Positions 61,893 to 64,000 of a DNA stretch of 64,000 nt are shown here, piece after piece; position 1 is the first letter of the stretch, and every line of letters starts with the position of its first letter. The notes beneath the pieces are model-generated. The model ran no database searches. It was not told where the DNA came from and was given only the letters and a program-made list of their open reading frames with translations. The DNA is taken from the NCBI RefSeq assembly GCF_000383575.1, contig NZ_KB911579.1, positions 3,808,575-3,872,574 of the forward strand. Direction: 5' to 3'. The translations under genes were made by a program, and so were the position numbers. The stretch is from Salinispora oceanensis. GTDB lineage: Bacteria; Actinomycetota; Actinomycetes; Mycobacteriales; Micromonosporaceae.

Positions 61893-61914
61893 ACCGGCGG
61901 TCAGCGGCGGGGGC

Positions 61915-63786
61915 TCAGTCGACTGGATATTTGGTCAGATAGACCGGTTGGCCGACGCGGGTGGTGTCGGCTGCCGCGCCGATCCCGTTGACCACGTGGT
62001 CGATCGTGCCCGCGTTCAGGTTCACGGTCATCACGCGATGGAGCTGCACTCCGGGGTGGTCCGGCACCTCGAATCCGTTCTCAGTATGGATCGACGGGTT
62101 GTTTCGGTTGTACACGTACACCCCGCCGCTGTAGAGCGTGTGGTGCCGTACCCGGTCGTTGACCTTGTAGCCGGCCCAGCCCTGCACCTCGCCCTTCATC
62201 CAGTCGGCCTGCGTGGGCGGGTCGTAGGGCAGCTCGTTCTGGTAGAGGATCGTGGTGCCGTGCTCGCCGTTCCACACCGTGTTGTGGCGCTGGAAGTGCT
62301 CAACGAAGAGGCCGGTCGCGGTGACCCGGTCGCCGTTGATGATCGCGCCGTACCGCCCGGTGTTGGTACGCCAGCGGTCGGTGTCGCCCTTGACCCCCTC
62401 GGTGAAGTCCTCCACGCCGTGGTCGCCCCGCCACACCCAGGTGTGGTCGATCAACACGTCATCGGCGTTGACCTCCAGCGCGGTGTGGGTCCGGCCGATG
62501 TGGGGCCCGCCGACCCGGAAGTACACGTCCGAAAGCGTGATCGGGTTCTGTGGTGTGCTGTGGTTGCGTCCGTGCCGTTTACCAACGCGGAGCAGTACCG
62601 GCGACTCGTGGAGCCCCGCGTCGATGGTCACCCCGGCCACCACGACGCCGGGAACGCCGGCGACGTTGAGCGGCGTGGCGCCGTCCACGGCGGTCAGGGT
62701 GGCGTGCCCCAGCCCGAGGACAACCGTGTCCGGCCGGCGGATCTCGATGCTACGGGCGATGTCGTACCGGCCGGGGGTGAGCAGCAGGTGCTTGCCCCGC
62801 GCCAGTTCCCGGTTGATCGTCCGCACGGAGTCACCCGGACGCGCGATGTGGAAGTCGCGGATCGGGATGGTCCGGCCGGGGGTGGTGCCCGTGGCCCAGG
62901 AGACGCCCCGGGTGTCGCGGCGAGCAGCCGGTACCCGTACCTGGTAGCGGCCCCGATCATCGACGAAGAGGTACGGCTTCTCCCGGCTCAGCGGGGTGGT
63001 GTCGAGCGTCGTGTACGGCGGGTCGGGGAAGCTGTCGTCGGCTGGTGCGCCGTCAACGCCCGTGAAGACCTGGTTCCAGACGCCATTGGACCAGCTGTCG
63101 ATCTCGCTGTTGCGGGTCAACCACTGCTGTTGTGAACCGTTGACGACCTCGGGGAGTCGGGAGTCGGCGATGAAGCCGCCGCTGGCGTACTGTGGGCCGG
63201 CGGTGCAGTAGTCCATCAGGGACAGGGTGCCGCCGGTGACGTCGAGGCGGCGCATCGACACGGCCTGCGACACCGCCCAGAAGTTCGCCGAGGAGCGGCA
63301 GTCGTCCTGCCCGGCGGGGTCGATGCGCAGTGCCAGGTTGGACAGGGTGCGCCAGAAGTTGACCAGCGCGAGACAGTTGCTGGTGCCCTCGTCATCGAGG
63401 CAGCGGTTGTAGACCTCGATTTTTCCGTCTACCTGGACGTCGGTGGGGGTGGCGCCGAGGCCGGAGACCTGGGTGTAGTAGCCGAGCTTGACCTGCAACG
63501 GCTGGTCGGCGCTGCCGTATTCGCCGGGCAGGAAGAGGTAGGCGTGGCGGTCTGTTCCCATCTCGGCGTCCACCTGCGCGGCGTGCCGCGCATCCATGGT
63601 GGCCTGGATCTCGTCGGTGGGCGTCTCCGGGCTGAAGATCGTCACGTTGGGCCCGAAATCGGGGGCGCTGGGGCGGGGGCCGCCGGCGCTGGCGGCGCCG
63701 GGGGCGGTGGCGGTGACGGCGACCATCAGCGCGAGGCTGAGCCCGAGGGCTCGGCGTACGCGTCGTCGTGGGTGGGGAAAGGTCAT
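61915..63786 (-). CDS. Large secreted right-handed beta-helix protein (GH55/'coagulation factor 5/8-like' annotation in Streptomyces)
   Basis: 623 residues with a signal peptide (RRALGLSLALMVAVTATAPG, cleavage near ASA-GGP). Core motifs include FLPGEYGS, GYYTQVSGLGATPTDVQVDG, GPQYASGGFIADSR, TLTAVDGATPLNVAG and VRGGPHIGRTH-type VYFRVGGPHIGRTHTALEVN, all turns of a pectate-lyase-like helix. Homologues in Streptomyces are variously named adenylyl cyclase, coagulation-factor-type or discoidin proteins; the nature resembles glycan-binding or glycoside-cleaving beta-helices. No lipobox or anchor, so it is released. Expression is likely sugar-controlled through the operator at 63817. Confidence 0.75.
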   Translation of the reverse strand: MTFPHPRRRVRRALGLSLALMVAVTATAPGAASAGGPRPSAPDFGPNVTIFSPETPTDEIQATMDARHAAQVDAEMGTDRHAYLFLPGEYGSADQPLQVKLGYYTQVSGLGATPTDVQVDGKIEVYNRCLDDEGTSNCLALVNFWRTLSNLALRIDPAGQDDCRSSANFWAVSQAVSMRRLDVTGGTLSLMDYCTAGPQYASGGFIADSRLPEVVNGSQQQWLTRNSEIDSWSNGVWNQVFTGVDGAPADDSFPDPPYTTLDTTPLSREKPYLFVDDRGRYQVRVPAARRDTRGVSWATGTTPGRTIPIRDFHIARPGDSVRTINRELARGKHLLLTPGRYDIARSIEIRRPDTVVLGLGHATLTAVDGATPLNVAGVPGVVVAGVTIDAGLHESPVLLRVGKRHGRNHSTPQNPITLSDVYFRVGGPHIGRTHTALEVNADDVLIDHTWVWRGDHGVEDFTEGVKGDTDRWRTNTGRYGAIINGDRVTATGLFVEHFQRHNTVWNGEHGTTILYQNELPYDPPTQADWMKGEVQGWAGYKVNDRVRHHTLYSGGVYVYNRNNPSIHTENGFEVPDHPGVQLHRVMTVNLNAGTIDHVVNGIGAAADTTRVGQPVYLTKYPVD

Positions 63787-63816
63787 GCGTTTCGTCCTCT
63801 CGTCACGCGAGTGGGA

Positions 63817-63830
63817 AGAGAGCGCTCTCT
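63817..63830 (-). promoter_or_regulatory. LacI-type operator
   Basis: Perfect 14-bp palindrome AGAGAGCGCTCTCT within TGGGAAGAGAGCGCTCTCTC, resembling the CebR/LacI-family core GAGCGCTC used in actinobacterial cellulose and laminarin control. It lies 31 bases upstream of the start codon. Confidence 0.6.
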
Positions 63831-63960
63831 CGGTGTTTCGGGGGACGGCCTGGACGGGGTGGGGGTTGACCCCGTTTCTACCGGGTGAGCAGGCTGGAGG
63901 GAAGGGGGTCGATGGCTACGGTTCGCCCGGCTCGGGGGAACTCGCCGCACCCCAGCCGAG

Positions 63961-63998
63961 CGGAGGTCTGTCCCCTCGTGACCGGGGACAGACCTCCG
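63961..63998. terminator. Perfect 15-bp stem at window end
   Basis: The arms CGGAGGTCTGTCCCC and GGGGACAGACCTCCG surround an 8-base loop, upstream of the minus-strand gene. It probably terminates a convergent gene lying beyond the window. Confidence 0.65.
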
Positions 63999-64000
63999 CT

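Overview
The window is high-GC actinobacterial DNA. Tandem polymorphic-membrane-protein (Pmp) beta-helix genes, a large glycine betaine/choline locus, GTG/TTG starts with 4-base overlaps and Micromonosporaceae-style proteins point to a marine Micromonosporaceae such as Salinispora; the genus is an inference. No rRNA, tRNA or CRISPR array was recognised.

Region 1 (1-10.9 kb) is a surface-protein cluster. It has three Pmp-like beta-helix paralogues with the same Cys-containing C-terminal tail (the first is cut by the window edge), a two-gene lysin-like operon, an MFS exporter, a PAF-acetylhydrolase-like esterase, and a 924-residue protein that joins a complete asparagine synthetase to a coenzyme F420 gamma-glutamyl-ligase-like domain.

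Region 2 (10.9-26.2 kb) is an osmoprotection block. A four-gene OpuC/OsmF-type ABC operon on the minus strand faces away from betA-betB-(leader ORF)-opuAA-opuAB-opuAC on the plus strand: choline or betaine uptake, oxidation of choline to betaine, and a second betaine importer. A SAM methyltransferase and a coupled SulP transporter/MerR regulator pair follow. A perfect 26-bp palindrome lies upstream of sulP.

Region 3 (26.2-37.6 kb) is a mobile-element-derived island. It holds coding remnants with a repeated C-terminal tail, a stem-loop element, a three-gene unit of unknown function with two exported products, twelve perfect 13-bp tandem repeats, an oriT-like hairpin, the mobC-relaxase-VirD4 coupling protein operon, and a three-gene unit (WXG100/EspC-like protein, DUF1023 hydrolase, lipoprotein). 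No integrase was seen.

Region 4 (37.3-53.7 kb) is mostly chromosomal. It contains a secreted protein/4-TM protein/Rieske operon divergent from an adenylate cyclase-Crp pair, a GGDEF protein, an NhaA-DsbA fusion, a small Rho-N-like protein, glucose-6-phosphate dehydrogenase, and a Dpp-type peptide ABC operon.

Region 5 (53.7-58.4 kb) is a decaying conflict-system island. A RelE-toxin remnant and a HigBA module with an internally deleted toxin but intact antitoxin lie next to three displaced polymorphic-toxin tips, each with downstream immunity genes. The tips share a HINT-type junction (HTYYVxAGxTxVLxHN) encoded by the same 16-bp DNA word. One is disrupted by a stop codon, one by a homopolymer frameshift and one looks intact, but all lack the parent toxin's N-terminus. 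An MFS/LysR pair abuts the array exactly at the break.

Region 6 (58.4-64 kb) has that MFS-LysR pair, an ArsR/CDF metal-resistance pair, and a large secreted beta-helix protein with a LacI-type operator in its upstream region.
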